DNA of 64,000 nt from Apricaphanius iberus (taxonomy: Eukaryota > Chordata > Actinopteri > Cyprinodontiformes > Aphaniidae), in the NCBI GenBank assembly GCA_028564705.1, contig JAPXFQ010000249.1, forward strand, positions 744,001 to 808,000, given 5' to 3'. Shown piece by piece: positions 33,970 to 46,378 of this stretch. The notes beneath the pieces are model-generated. The model was not told where the DNA came from and ran no database searches. It saw nothing but the letters and a program-made list of their open reading frames with translations. Each line of letters begins with the position of its first letter. The first letter of the stretch is position 1. A program made the position numbers and the translations under genes.

Positions 33970-35831
33970 GATGGTGCTTGTGATCTCCTTTTTTGGTTTT
34001 AAAATGTCATATGAATAATCACCAACCAATTTGCCCTGTTTTTCTATCAACTCTGTCTGTCAGGCATTGCATCTGTCCCCTGATTTAATTTTAGCTCCAA
34101 TTGTCAGTCAGAGCCGGTGCTGTAGATCCCCCCCCACCCCTCCCTCCCGCTGCTGGTTACATAATGTCAGCTGAGGACTGCCACAGTCTACTGTGCACAA
34201 GGAAGAACTACAATTTTAACACAGATAATGTAGTAAATGAGGCTGCATTAAATCTTTATGTGGTGGATGTTTTACTTCCACTCTGCTGAGTTGATGTAAG
34301 TATCCAGAAATAGGTCTGAGAGAGAGATGCTGGCTAACCTGCATTCATACGCAGGAGTACAAAGACAAACCTTCTGATGCGCTCTGATGAGATGGATCAG
34401 ACAGTTTATATAGACAAAAATATAGACACTGGATACGTCTCAGCTCAGTCTTTCCCATGCATATCACGTTCCCATAATTTTTATTGTGTGCACTGAATTC
34501 TATCAAATAGATCAGGCAATCTTTTTAAAGACATACAGAGGAAACTGTAGGCAGTAGATGGTTCATTAGATTCCACTGCTGTTTTCATTTAAGTTAATGA
34601 GAATTTCTTCACTGATTGACCTAAAAGAGCTAGATAGGTTCTTGAAATTGTTTTGCTCGGAGCCTAAAAGTCAATATAAACGTGAAGCATTTGTCTTGCA
34701 GCTGAGAAAACAGTAAATTTTGTTTTTATTTTTCTGGTTATTTTCCAATATTCAGCACTGCTTGCTTGTGTCACATATGGAAGGTGTACTCAGACAGGGA
34801 GGCCTTTCATCCAATACTTTCAGTTCAGAAGAATAATGCAGCTGCCACTATATTGCCTGGAGAAGAAAATCAGAGAACAAAAACTTTCCAAGTATTGCGT
34901 TGTGGCCATATGTCTCTGAGACTGTGAAGAAGATTATATATAAAAAAAACATTTTAAGTTTGTCAATTTGGGAACAATTTAAATTGGACCCAAACAAATG
35001 GGATGAAAGGATTTTTTTATCAAAGCTAGCCTTCCTGCAGCTACAGTGTGTGCGGTTAATTATTAATTATGATTCTTGTCCATATGTGCAAAAAAAAAAA
35101 ACAATTATAAAAAGAATATGGTTTGTTAGAAGGTGTTAATAATTGAAGAAACACTAAGAAATTAGCTGCTGAGCAAAATGAGATGATTTTCATCTTGTCC
35201 AGTCCCAATAAGTGGTGAATGGCTGGTAGGAAACTTCGAAAGCCAAAATTTTTTGCAGTCAAATACACCATGCATAAGATCTACTGTTGGTATCTAACGT
35301 TAATGCTCATTGGTGAGGACGCTATTACTGGCTGAAGAACACAGGAGCTTTAAAAAGAAATCTGAGGAAGTCCAGAGATGTGAGATGGAAACTGTTTTGT
35401 CTACAACATGTTGAGATGTGTCCACCTTTCATGTAAGCAGCAAGAAATTAGAGAGAGAGTGAGACTTGAAGCAGGTAACAGAAAGGCTGAAATAATTACA
35501 GCTTTCTTCTGTCCTTTTGAGCTTTCATCTGCCGTTTGTTTTGAAATATGGTGGGTTTGGAAAGATTGGCAGCCTTTTGGAAAGCTAAGAGTTACAATAA
35601 AGGTCCATGTTCTCTCAGAAAAAAACACAAAGCCCACATTTTTGGCAACACCAGCTGCTCTAACTATGCTAATTACTAAGAAGCCTGAAATTATTCAAAA
35701 GGTCAACTTCGTAATCATTTTTGTTTAGAATTTCTTTGCTCTTTCACATACACATTGTAACATGGCCTCTGCTTATGATATAAATCATAGTAAATTAATA
35801 ATAATTTAAGTTAGGAAGACTATAATAAAAA

Positions 35832-35834
<3 letters not shown>
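33372..35834. other. Intergenic or intronic DNA, (TA)n and poly-T runs
   Basis: Contains poly-T (33718-33735), (TG)n/(TA)n at 33903-33967, and a C-run at 34129. Apparent ORFs through the TA run are artefacts. No gene recognised. Confidence 0.5.

Positions 35835-35871
<37 letters not shown>
35835..35871. repeat. (TA)n microsatellite
   Basis: About 18 TA units directly against the left end of the hAT-like repeat that follows. Confidence 0.9.
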
Positions 35872-35875
<4 letters not shown>

Positions 35876-36560
35876 CTGGGGGATATGACAAAATATATTG
35901 TCAGGACGATGGAAAAAGTCTATCGCTGTATATTAATCTTTCATTTAGGCCACAATAGGGTTTACTACAGTAATTAATTCAGGATCCACCTTATGGCATT
36001 CCTCTGCATGCTGCAATAGATGAACTATAAGGGAGGAATGCGGTAACCAACACGTTTCAGACCAAGGATCTAAACAAGATTATCAGACAAGCCAAAGTTG
36101 GTCTCCCTGCGTGTCTTGTCTCCCCTCCTGACGCGCAGCTTGAGCAGAAAAAAAAATGTCTCTCAGACAGAACGATACCGGGTCTAAAAGCCGTTTCGTT
36201 CACTAGCAACACATCAGTGGTGTGCTACAGCATCTGTATATGGAGTTTATCAGAGCTTATGCCACATCTCAACGCTGCTTTTGCTCATTGACTCTCTGTA
36301 TTCGTTGTCGTGGTTCTAATCAAATAAATGCGTACTTTTGGAGCGTGTTGGTCGGACCGGGAGCTGGTAAACTTTACAAACAATTGTTTTCTGATCTGCG
36401 TCGGTCTTGCTATATCCAAATGGCATCAATAATCATAACTTGACTATTTTCCTAATTCTACTATTCGGGAACCAATGCCTAAAGCTAACGTGATCCATCT
36501 GTTTAACATTCACGAGCAGCAGCCGCCTCGCGTGTGGGTGGAATTGGAACACATCTTGAG

Positions 36561-38318
36561 CATGGGCGCCGTAAAGGGGTGGAAGGTTAGGACGATTCTA
36601 AGGGCCCAGGCTGATGAAGGGCCCAGAAGAGCAGACCCTCTTTTTCTTTTCTTATTTCTTTTCTCTTTTTTATACATACGTTAAATGTGCTAGGGCCCTT
36701 CATACACTTAATGTGTATTTTGTCCGTTTTGACCATAGATTTAATATTTAACAAACATAATGTATTTACTGTTTAAGTCACACCCCCCTCACAATGATTC
36801 ATTCCACCTGCGCTGTGCGAGCTACACTCGCTAGCGTAACGTCTCTTGCTTATTGCATTTGTTATGATGCAGTGCAGATAGTGACACACGCAGGCATGTC
36901 ACATCAAAAGTCAGGGCATCAAAAACGGAAAGAAAAGAAGGAAAGAGAAGACCGAGAACGCCGAAGTCGACAGTATGTCACACAGTTTTTCAAAAAGAAA
37001 GGTAGCTTGCCCTATTCCTGTATTCCAAAACTTTCACTTACTTATTTTTGTTGCTACATGACCTGCTTTTATCTAGCTAGCTTAGTAAAATAATTACTGA
37101 ATTATGATTTACATCCAACAATAATAACATCTCTGCTGTCTCCGGGTTATCATGTCTCGTAGACACAGATTCAGCGGCCGCTGCACACCCACGTCTTCCT
37201 TCCCCCGCGGCCCCCGTCCCCGTCTCAGCCAAACAAGGTGAGCCTGAGCGCAAAACTTCACGAAGATTGAAAGCTCTAAGCACGTCTTATCTACTGTGTT
37301 CTCCACATGATGATAACTTTACTAAACAAAAAGTAATCTACACGCTTCAAAAATTACAAAATCAGTTTGCCGTGTGTTCTGTGAAGTGACAGTGCTGCTG
37401 CTACGATCGATGCTGTCAAACTTGACGTTCTTAATATGAATAAAATGCCCCTTGAAAAAATAATATAAAGTGGAATAAAAATGTGTCTGTGGTAACCATT
37501 GGCTATAATTAGTTTACAGAATAGATATTTAATATTTTATATTAAGAAAACTATACAAAAAAATACAGTTTTGGATTGTCTAATTTTTTTCTTGTGTTGT
37601 ATAGTTATCTATTTCATATTATTCAACAATGCAGGTGGCGAGAGAGCATTCAGTAAGCTCAAACTGATTAAAAATTATCTTAGGTCTGCTATGTTGCAGG
37701 ACAGACTTTGTCACCTTGCCATACTGTCCATTGAAAGCAAACTGGCAAGAAAGCTGAACTTTGATGATTTGATACATGATTTTGCCAGCAGAAAGGCACG
37801 CCGCTGGGCCATTATAAAGTGATGTTGAACATAACTTGTTATACCTGGATAACAAACAGTTTATGTCTGGTTCAGTACTTGTTTAGTCCTGGACTGGTTT
37901 AGGCCTGGCATTACTCCTGGTGTGTCTTGATTTTGAGCCCTTTTGGCCTAGTTTTAGTCTTGGACTGATTTAATTATGGGTTAGTTGTAGCTGATGTTTC
38001 CTGATTGAGCAGTTGGACCCAGTTAAAGCTTGTTCACGTAAAGTATATGTCAATATGTGTACATTATGTTCTGTTGTGTTTGCAATTGCAATTGAGATAA
38101 TAAATATTCTCCTTTTATGTAAACAAGTACATATTTCCATAGCTTTTTCTTGTTTTTGTAGGCTTTTACTCATCAGACATTTTAACTATGCAATGTGCTA
38201 AGTATCTTTTTTAAAGTATACAGGGCATGTTTATTGGGTTACATTTTATCTGTAAAAAATGTAGGGGGCCCAGAAATTTTTGTTTCCACAGGGCCCAGAA
38301 TTTCTGGCGGCACCCCTG
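36561..38318 (+). mobile_element. Nested, internally deleted hAT transposon with 8-bp target duplication
   Basis: 1758 bp. ATCTTGAG occurs immediately before (36553-36560) and after (38319-38326), the 8-bp duplication expected of hAT. Ends CATGGGCGCCG and, in reverse complement, CAGGGGTGCCG are short inverted repeats (9 of 11 matching). The sister repeat in brca2 intron 17 shows the same spot uninterrupted (ACACATCTTGAGGGGGG). Inside are remnants of a transposase gene. Confidence 0.92.
36896..37822 (+). pseudogene. hAT transposase gene remnant: two 5' exons and the terminal exon
   Basis: Exon 36896-37001 encodes a short Lys/Arg-rich N-terminus ending QYVTQFFKKK. Exon 37163-37237 is Ala/Pro-rich. 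The last exon, 37635-37822, encodes the hAT C-terminal dimerisation block (GGERAFSKLKLIKNYLRS, ILSIESKLARKLNFDDLI) and stops at TGA. The central catalytic region is absent; it was probably lost by a deletion between introns. By phase (1, 1, 1) the three exons would still splice in frame to about 122 residues. The family resembles TTF/ZMYM-type hAT transposases. Whether it is transcribed is unknown. An in-frame upstream ATG exists at 36794. Confidence 0.75.
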
Positions 38319-38773
38319 ATCTTGAGGGGGGACACATATCAACATAACACCCATCTTTTACATAGGAGACGCGCAAATAGTGAAACAAATAAAAACAAGA
38401 GGGTGCATGAGGATAAAGAAAAAAACGCTACAGCCAAAACGTGCTGTAAAGTTAAGAAAATGAGTGACAGCAGGTATTGCGGCAAAATTTGAATGCTTTT
38501 CAAATGTGTGATTCAAAGGCAGAGTGTAGATCTGAGCCGTTCTCCTAAAAGATCACTGATATCCATAGTTCCTGCACATGGAAGGATATCAGTACATGAT
38601 GAGTCTGGGTGGTGTTATTTTCATCATTTAAAACTGCATTTCGACGTACATTTTTATAAACAATTTATGAAATAAATTAACTGAAAAATTGCTATATCTT
38701 GAAGTATATCGTTATCGGGATATAAACTAAGCTATATCGGGATATAAAATTTTTACCGTATCGCCCTGTCCCT

Positions 38774-40376
38774 AAACCCTTTAATTTTTATGTTTTATTT
38801 GTTTTGTTATATATATATATAAATTAGAGAATGTTTGTATATTTCTGGGGAAAAAAAGCTAAGTTTAGAAAACAGCATGCCATGTACGAATAAAAGGACT
38901 TTTGTAACTTCAAAATATAAAATGTTTCATGCTACAGACTATTATAATATCTAACTAATGTGATAGAAAAAGATGGGTGGGCATTAATTTCTTTGCTTTT
39001 TAATATATATTTCAAGCCACCATGTGATGGAGGGAATAATGCTATCACAAGATCTGAAGCACCCAAGCTGAATGAGGACACTGCATCTTGAGACATTCAT
39101 TGCTTAAAATATCAATGTAATCCTTTGTGTAATATTCAATATTTTGGAGTGTTCTGCTTGAGGGCGCCAAAGCAGCAGCACTGCAGGAGCTAAGGACTGC
39201 ATTCTAATGAAACTTTTGTGCACCGCAGGGAGAACTGTGAATAATTCAAGAATGCCTACCGGTAATCTGAACCATTCAGGATGGGTTTTCTCAGGAGAAG
39301 GGATATTGTATAACAAGAAAACCCCCGAAAGCCTAATAGTTGAAGTATTTATTACAATGTTTAATGTACAAGTTCATTTAAGCTGAACATTTTAACTGCC
39401 AAGTGTGTTTGTTATCAATGGCTCCTGACAGTTGAGTCCAGCAGCTGCAAATCCACGCAAAAATTATTCATGATGTTAATTTTGACACTGCCAAAGATCA
39501 TTTTGCTTCTGTCTTTAAAACATACTTTTCACAACTGCATTAGAACTAGAGCTGCTGAGATGTTCATTAGATGACTAGTGTGTTTTTCTTAACAAGGGTT
39601 ATGTTCATCTGGAGGTCTGCATCATGGACATGAGAGGGCTGCCTGATACTGCTGCTCAAGGCCCACAGCAGAACATTTGGCATTAAATTACCACTGCTGC
39701 CCTGACACACGTTGGAGTGTGTCCGCTGATTAAGGCTGCCAGCTGACCTTGCCAAACCTTAACAAGCTTATTTAGTTTTTTTTTTCTCTCCAACCAAGCT
39801 GAGTAAATGCAGTGCCTTACGAAAGTACACATTTTATCCCATCACAACAAAAAATGTCCTTGTTCTTTAGTAGACAATGTAAATAATAGACTAACACCAA
39901 GTACTGCAGTGCATATCTGTGAATGTGAAGTGGAGCAAGAAAGATTTGCAAACAAAACCGAACTTTTAAAGGTTTCTAAAAGACTTGAGACAGGGGCAGA
40001 TGTTTACTTTTCTCTAAATATAAAACCTGAACTCCAATGAAATGCTTTAAATAGCCTAGTCAAAGTAAAAAATAAAGTTCATGGGGAGTCTTTGGCAAGT
40101 TTAGAAAATAATGTTCACATTCATTTATTTTTTTTTCCACATCACATTGATTTTCTCCATCCAATTTGAATTTGAGCTATTTTGCAAACAAACAAGTTTA
40201 GTCTGGGCAAAAGTGATACACCGAAGCACTTAAATACTGAATCGGGCGGCTGATTGCAAAGGCATACCACACTATTTAGGTTTTTAATCACTCAGAAGAA
40301 ATCCCAATATTTGACATTAAAGTGTGAAAAGCTCAACAGTTTGTATTTGATGGTGTAATGAGTTGTCTTCTTGCAG
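38774..40376. other. Upstream region of trmt9b; TE end at about 39810
   Basis: AT-rich. At 39810 a CAGTGCCTTACGAAAGTA-type end begins a fragment of the same MITE family as 44915-45371. No gene seen before the acceptor at 40376. Confidence 0.4.
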
Positions 40377-40419
40377 CCATGAAGCTGTGAGGCTGCAGGA
40401 GGCAGCCACAACGGACATG

Positions 40420-43400
40420 ATGGAGGAGGCTGCCAGTCAACTGGAGAGGGACCATGTGCACAGTGTCTATGACAAGATCGCTCCATATTTCAATGACAGC
40501 CGCTACAAAGCCTGGCCGAAAGTGCGACAGTTCCTGCTGGAGCTGCCTCCAGGGAGCATCGTGGCTGACATTGGTGGGTGTCACCTCCAGCAGTTACACC
40601 TTGGAAATATGATGGCATGTGACCATTAAGATAATGTCCTTCATCTTTCATGTTAATTTCAAGATCATTACTCATTTTTTGTAATCGACTGTTTTGTCCT
40701 TGGCAGGTTGTGGCAATGGCAAATATCTCCACATCAACAAGGAAGTGTTCAAGCTAGGGTGCGATGTCTGTCGCCCCCTGGTGGACTTTGCTTGGAGCCA
40801 AGGACACGAGGTCCAGATGTGCGATGGGCTGCGCTTGCCTTACAGAAACGGCTGCTTTGATGCTGTCCTTTCTATAGCAGGTAATGGACATGCACATACA
40901 CTGCTGAATATGGCTAATGCAGTTTATTACTCTCTTCATATGAATGAGCTCAACATCTGGAGCTGCCATTTGGTGTAGACTTCATTACCTTCTCTAATGA
41001 TAAGCATCAGCTTACACAACCATGCGTTGCCAAGTCAACAGTGTGAAATAATTCAAGTATCGTCCAACAACAGTGTAATATTATGCACAGATAGGGGAGC
41101 AGTCGACACACAGTTAGTTTGTTCTCTCTGTACATGGCATGCTTTGTTTCCTATAAGCGCTGACAGTTAATGATCAGAGTGCCTTGCAAAAATATCTCCT
41201 GTTCTTTTGTTTGTTTTTTTATATTTCTTCACGTTACAACCACAAACTTCGAATTTTATTCAGTTTTATTGGGCTTTTATGTAAAAGACCAAAACAAATG
41301 AGTGCATAACTATAAAATAGAAGGAAAATTGTTTGCGTGGCTTTAAATTACCACTGCTTGGGGAGGTTCTGTAGGACCTCCACAATAGCTCCTTATATCT
41401 TTGGGCAATAATTTATTATAGATTTGAGCAGTGTTTTAATATACAGTACTGTGCAAAATTTTTAGACAGGTGTGAAAAATTGTTGGAAACAAAGCAATAC
41501 TTTTAAAAACAGAAGTGTTAATCATTTATTTTCATAAATCAAGAAAGTACAGTGAATGAACAAAAGAGAAATCTAAATCAAAACATTATTTGGTGTGACC
41601 ACTCTTTGCCTTCAAAACAGCATCATGACTCCTCGGTACTCTTCACATAGTTTTTCGAAGGGGACTTGGCTGTTAGGTTGTTCCAAGCATCTTGGAGAAC
41701 TAACCCCAGATCTCCTGTGTATGTAGGCTTCCTTACATCATTCTGTCTCTTCATTTAATCCAAGACATACTCAGTGATGTTGAGATCAGGGCGCTGTGGG
41801 GTCCATACTATCACTTCCAGGACTATTTGTTCTTATTTACGCTGAAGATGGTTCTCAATGACTTTGGCTGTATGTTTAGGGCCGTTGTCCTGCTCTAGAA
41901 TAAATTTGGGGCCAATCTCCACCTCCCTAATGGTATTGTATGATGGGTAAGTATCTGCCTGTTTTTCTAAGCATGTAGAACACCATTAATCCCGAACAAA
42001 TCTCCAGCACGATTTGCTTCATTGTTGCCTGCAGACATTATTGTACAGCTCTACAGCCCTTCGATGAACAAGCAGCCAAATATTTCACATTTTGACTCAT
42101 CAGTGCAGAGCACCTGCTGCAATTTCTCTGCCCCCAGTTACTATTTTTTTATGCATAGTCGAGTTACTTGGCCTCGTTTGCACATTAGAGGTGTATTGCT
42201 TTTTGGCTGCAACTCAAGACCAATTCTGACCAGACTTCTCCGTCTGACGGTAGATCGGTGTACCTGGGTCTCACTGGTTTCTGCCAGTTCTGACATGATT
42301 GCACTGCCGCATATTCTGATTTCAAAGGGAAATAAACTAAATGTGTCTGTCATCTGCTACACAAGTCTTCCTTGGCTGACCACTGCGTCTACGATCGTCA
42401 ACGTTTCCAGTTTCTTTGTGCTTAAGAGCTTGAACAGCACATCTTGAAACCCCTGTCTGCTTGAAATCTTTCTCTAGGAGAGACTTTACTGATGCAGCAT
42501 AACTTCCTTGTGTCTTGTTGCTGTGCTCCATCTTGCCATAGCATGAAACTATCTTCCACAATCTCATGCTGTTAGCAGAGTTTGGCTGTTCCTCACCCAG
42601 TTTTAAGCCGTTTACACAGCTTTTTCAGTTAATGATTGTGTTTCGACCTATGGGTTACATTGATGATCATTAGCATCTGTTTGGTATAGTTGGTTGATCA
42701 TATAGATGGCTATAATCCAACAAAATCCCAGTGTTTGTGCAAGTGTACTTATAAGAATTAAGGCAGCTTTGAAGGCAAAAGGTAGTAACACCAAATATTG
42801 ATTTAATTTAGATTTATTTTGTTTGCTCACTTTGCATTATGTAAATTGATAAAAATAAGCAATATTTTATATTTCTGTGCATTCTTTGTTCACAAATTTT
42901 TTTCCACACCTGCCTAAATCTTTTTCACAGTGCTGTGAAAACTGAATGACAAATAATTTCAAGAAAAAAAAAACCAATGGCACATTTTGTTTTTGCACTT
43001 TTGTTTTTCTGTTTAGAGGGTGTGTCAGTAATTGAGCTTAGCTGAAAGGTTCAAACCAATCCTTCAGGTAGGACCATAACTCTAAACAAACAACCAGTGC
43101 TACAAGCTTAATACAAGTAAATTTATCGGTAAGATTGACCCTGTCAAAGCCAGGACCTAAATTACAAAGGTTAGCTAAAACTTTCAGATTTATTCCTAAA
43201 AACTGTTAAAAATGAAGAATGATTTCTTCACCTTTCCTCCTTTACTGTGCTATTTTGTTTTGGTCAGTCACATAGTTCAGTAGAAATGTATTGAACTGTA
43301 AATACCCACCATCCATCCCTTCTTATTCTGAAAAATGTCTTTATCTTGCACAGTCATTCATCACTTTTCCACCAAAGAGCGTCGCGTTCGGGCAATAAAG

Positions 43401-44315
43401 GAGATGGCTCGCACTGTGCGGGTTGGCGGACGCATCATGATCTATGTCTGGGCCATGGAGCAGAAACGACGGAAATTTGAGAAACAGGACATCTTTGTTC
43501 CCTGGAACCCCAACCCTCATTCTGCCACCGGCTTCAACAGAGAGGGGACCAAGCCCAGAAGACGAGCCACAGCACAGAGCGAGAGTGAAGCAATAGACAA
43601 AACTGAAAATTACAGGAAGGTTAGAAGCACATCCTCCGTGGCAGATGAAGATGATGTGACCCAGACAGTGCCTCAGCAGAGGAAACAGAGACTGTGGTTC
43701 TTTTCCCGGTCTCTGGATTCTGTGCTTGACTTTGGAAGCCTGGCCATCTCCTGGCCATCCTGCAGAGACCTGAGACATTTATCATCAGCCACAGGTGAAA
43801 GCGAGGCAAACAAGCCCTACAAGCGATTGAGAGGACGAGGCCTCATCAAGCAAGTCTCAAGCTTCTTTTCCCCTCCATCTGTGATCGGATCAGAGGAGGA
43901 CGTTTTTGACTCGGTCAATGACCTGCAAAAAGATCAGAATGATCCAGGAGGTCCTAGTAACCCAGCTAACAATAACAGCAAAGAAAATCAAGGTGTCTCA
44001 GTATCTTTAGCAAAGGAGTGTGGCTCACTTGCTCTGCCTGATCTCATTTCATTGCAGCGGGAGCATCTGAAGCAGTCTGAAGATCCAAACATGAGCGTGC
44101 CCATAGGGACAGAGCAACAGGAAGGCACACAGAGTGCTGAGGGGAGTGAGGAGCTGGTGGAAGCTTCCTGTCTGAGGTACTACCACGTCTTCAGAGAGGG
44201 AGAGTTGGCAGAGCTGATAGAGCATCACGTTGAAGAGCTCCATGTGATACACAGCTACTTTGACCATGCCAACTGGTGTGTGGTGGCAGAGAAAGTCCAG
44301 TTATGGAACATCTGA
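40420..44315 (+). CDS. trmt9b: trmt9b: Trm9-like SAM-dependent methyltransferase family protein
   Basis: Three coding exons, 40420-40573, 40707-40880 and 43354-44315; 429 residues (human about 454). Exons 1-3 build a class I methyltransferase fold of the yeast Trm9/ALKBH8 type, which acts on wobble-uridine side chains of tRNA. SAM-binding motif I is DIGCGNGKYL (about 50-59), then GCDVCRPLVDFA, and VIHHFSTKERRVRAIKEMARTVRVGG. The C-terminal half is low complexity, with WFFSRSLDS and a conserved tail RYYHVFREGELAEL, as in human TRMT9B rather than ALKBH8 (no dioxygenase or RRM). MEEAASQLERDHVH aligns with the human start, favouring ATG 40420 over ATG 40417. An MKL-stop mini-ORF lies at 40379 if the exon begins at 40377. 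Poly(A) signal at 44569. Methyltransferase activity of this paralog is not established. Confidence 0.92.
41180..41440. mobile_element. Fragment of the CAGTGCCTTGCAAAA family
   Basis: AGTGCCTTGCAAAAATATCTCC followed by CACGTTACAACCACAAAC, typical of the left end of these elements. No matching right end before the Tc1 insertion that follows, so it is probably truncated or split by it. Confidence 0.5.
41444..42935 (-). mobile_element. Degenerate Tc1 transposon in trmt9b intron 2
   Basis: The left end CAGTACTGTGCAAAATTTTTAG follows TA at 41442-41443. The right end in reverse complement begins CAGCACTGTGAAAAAGATTTAG. About 1.49 kb. The minus strand holds transposase scraps: an HTH-like segment in 42337-42567 (KDFKQTGVSRCAVQALK, RRSGQPRKT), and near 41815-41760 a PQRPDLNITEYVLD segment matching the SPDLNPIE box. 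Stops and frameshifts throughout. Confidence 0.8.
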
Positions 44316-44914
44316 TTTTAACTCATTGAGTGTGGCCCAAATTTTAGCACTGCAACACACAGGTTTACATTTTAGATTCTAAGCAGGAAAACGTCTGTAA
44401 ATGTGCAGCTGTAGCTACTGTTAGGCTACTGATACCAAACTTAAGTTTCTCCACTGGGAAGGGTATGGGAAGGGTATGATTTTACATTTCTATTAGCACT
44501 GATTTACATGCATTCCGTAAAATGTTTCAGCTCAGAGCATAGCTGTGAGCTACAATGGCCTACTGTATAATAAAAATCTAATTTTTAAGTATTTATTTTG
44601 TATGAAATCAAGGGATAGAAACCAGTACCCTTATGTCCCATCTTGAATTTTCTTCTATTTATTTGAACCTCGAAAAAGAATGTCTTCAAGGGAAGATTGT
44701 TGATGATTGCACTGTTTTACCTTTTGGGGCTTAGAAGCCAAAGCAACATAAGTAAGACTGACTGGTTTTGGTATTTTAAATAATTTTCATTTATGTAGAA
44801 ATCTTTTATTGTCTGCCTGTTTTATGAAAACGTGGTCATTACCTCTGAGTATGTAGAGCCAAACGCACAGCATCCGTTCATGTTATCTTTTGGATGTTTA
44901 TTAAACGGCTCCTA
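44316..44914 (+). other. trmt9b 3' UTR
   Basis: Non-coding sequence after TGA at 44313, with AATAAA at 44569. It ends at the MITE inserted from 44915. Confidence 0.6.
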
Positions 44915-45371
44915 CAGTGCCTTACAAAAGTATTAATATTCCTTTTAACTTTTTCTACAACAAACTTTACTCTAGTGGTTTTAGATTTGTGTGCAAAAAT
45001 TGAACATAATAATGAAGCAAAAGAAACGATGTGTAGCTTAATTTTTTCTCTCTGAATAAATACATTCAGAAAAAAAAAGACCCCTACAGCATCATTCTGC
45101 CACCTCCGTGTTTCACCCAAGGGGATCGGATATTCTGTGCAGCATGAGATTTTAATAGTTTGGGTTACTGTTTTAAATATCTCCAAAACTAAATCCCTTC
45201 CATCCGGGTGTTTTTTGTAGTCTTCATTGTACCACTTTTATTTATGACTTAATGTGATAGCCCAACAAAAAGTAATGTCTTTCCTTCTTTACAAATGGAA
45301 GTATGAAAGAAAAGTACCTGCTTGTAATCTAGAGAAATATTATGGAGTATGAATACTTTTGCAAGGCATTG
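44915..45371. mobile_element. MITE, CAGTGCCTTACAAAAGTATT ends
   Basis: 457 bp flanked by TA on both sides. The right end in reverse complement reads CAATGCCTTGCAAAAGTATT. It contains the AGCATCATTCTGCCACC segment often found in this fish family. It is the best-bounded copy of the family in the window. Confidence 0.8.
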
Positions 45372-46378
45372 TAAGTCTTTTATTTTATTTTTAGTGTCCT
45401 GAACTGTTCAGAATATCTTCTAAAATACTAGTGTTTCCTGTGTAGGTGTTTGATGTTAAAATCAGGAACAGCTGCATAATGTCTTGTAACTAGCTGAAAA
45501 TACCAGTAGTGTGTTTCAGCGAATAAACTGCCTCATTTACTGTGAATGAAACATTGCACTATACCACTAATATATCACTGCTTCATGTCAGTACATGGCA
45601 TAAAAAAAGTGACTCTTAAAACATCCAACTTTGTGCTTATCTGTACTCATTGTGCCAAGAAGAAAAATGTTTCCTTTTTAATAGTGTGTGTGGAACAATA
45701 GCTTGTTAGGTTGTACAGATACATTGGTGTCTCATGGTTTTACATTGCTCTTCTCTTATTAAATAATTCAGTCCACAATTGCTTTTGTTGCAATGCTTTA
45801 CGACAAGATCCGACCGTATCATGAGATGTTGTTAATATATCTATATCCTCACCAATTCATAATAATATGCATCAACCCATATCTGGCATTACTGCCATGT
45901 TAGCACTGTTTCATTGTCTAGCAATCTGAATTTGGTACAGTTTGGTCTTTTTAAAATGTGTATAGGAAAGTATAATCTCTTTTTTGTGTGTGTGTGTGTG
46001 TGGGGGGGGTTGGGGATTGACTAGAAGACAATTTACCCTCTGAACTTAATTTGTCTTTCTTAATTCATACCAATACAGTCCAACTAAAGCTGATTTGACT
46101 TTGAGTATTTCCAGATACCCTTTTCATATTGAATTGTACTAAATTCCAAATAGGCTTTTTTTTCCTAATACTTATTTTTAGCTTAGTGTATTTGGCATTT
46201 ATTGTAAACATTATAAAAAAAAACAAAAAAATTTTTTAATCACAGACAGTTTTATCTAAATTCCATAGTAGGGAACAGATAAAAAAAGGTCAAAAATTAT
46301 GTATATATTTTTTTCTTTTTTAATTATCGCCTTTCAGAGGTAACAGTTCTCAGCATCCACTTAGTTCAGGACAGGGTT
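45372..46378. other. Spacer between convergent trmt9b and the deacetylase gene
   Basis: AT-rich, with (TG)n/poly-G at 45985-46008 and A/T runs. The minus-strand poly(A) signal of the downstream gene is probably TTTATT at 46198-46203. No gene. Confidence 0.5.

Larger units (their letters stand above)
35872..38773. mobile_element. hAT-like non-autonomous repeat, interrupted by a nested hAT
   Basis: The left end AGGGCTGGGGGATATGAC and the right end (reverse complement AGGGACAGGGCGATACGGT) frame a repeat homologous to 10736-11760. Removing the nested element and one 8-bp duplication leaves about 1.14 kb, close to the 1.02 kb of the intron 17 copy. There is a small extra segment at about 36479-36535 not present in the intron copy. 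No transposase belonging to the outer repeat is seen. Confidence 0.8.

Noticed and set aside
33806..34018. Open frames with long Tyr-Ile runs
   Set aside because: Translation of a (TA)n microsatellite.
41444..42935. Possible functional transposase in trmt9b intron
   Set aside because: Only short pieces in different frames; catalytic boxes are broken.
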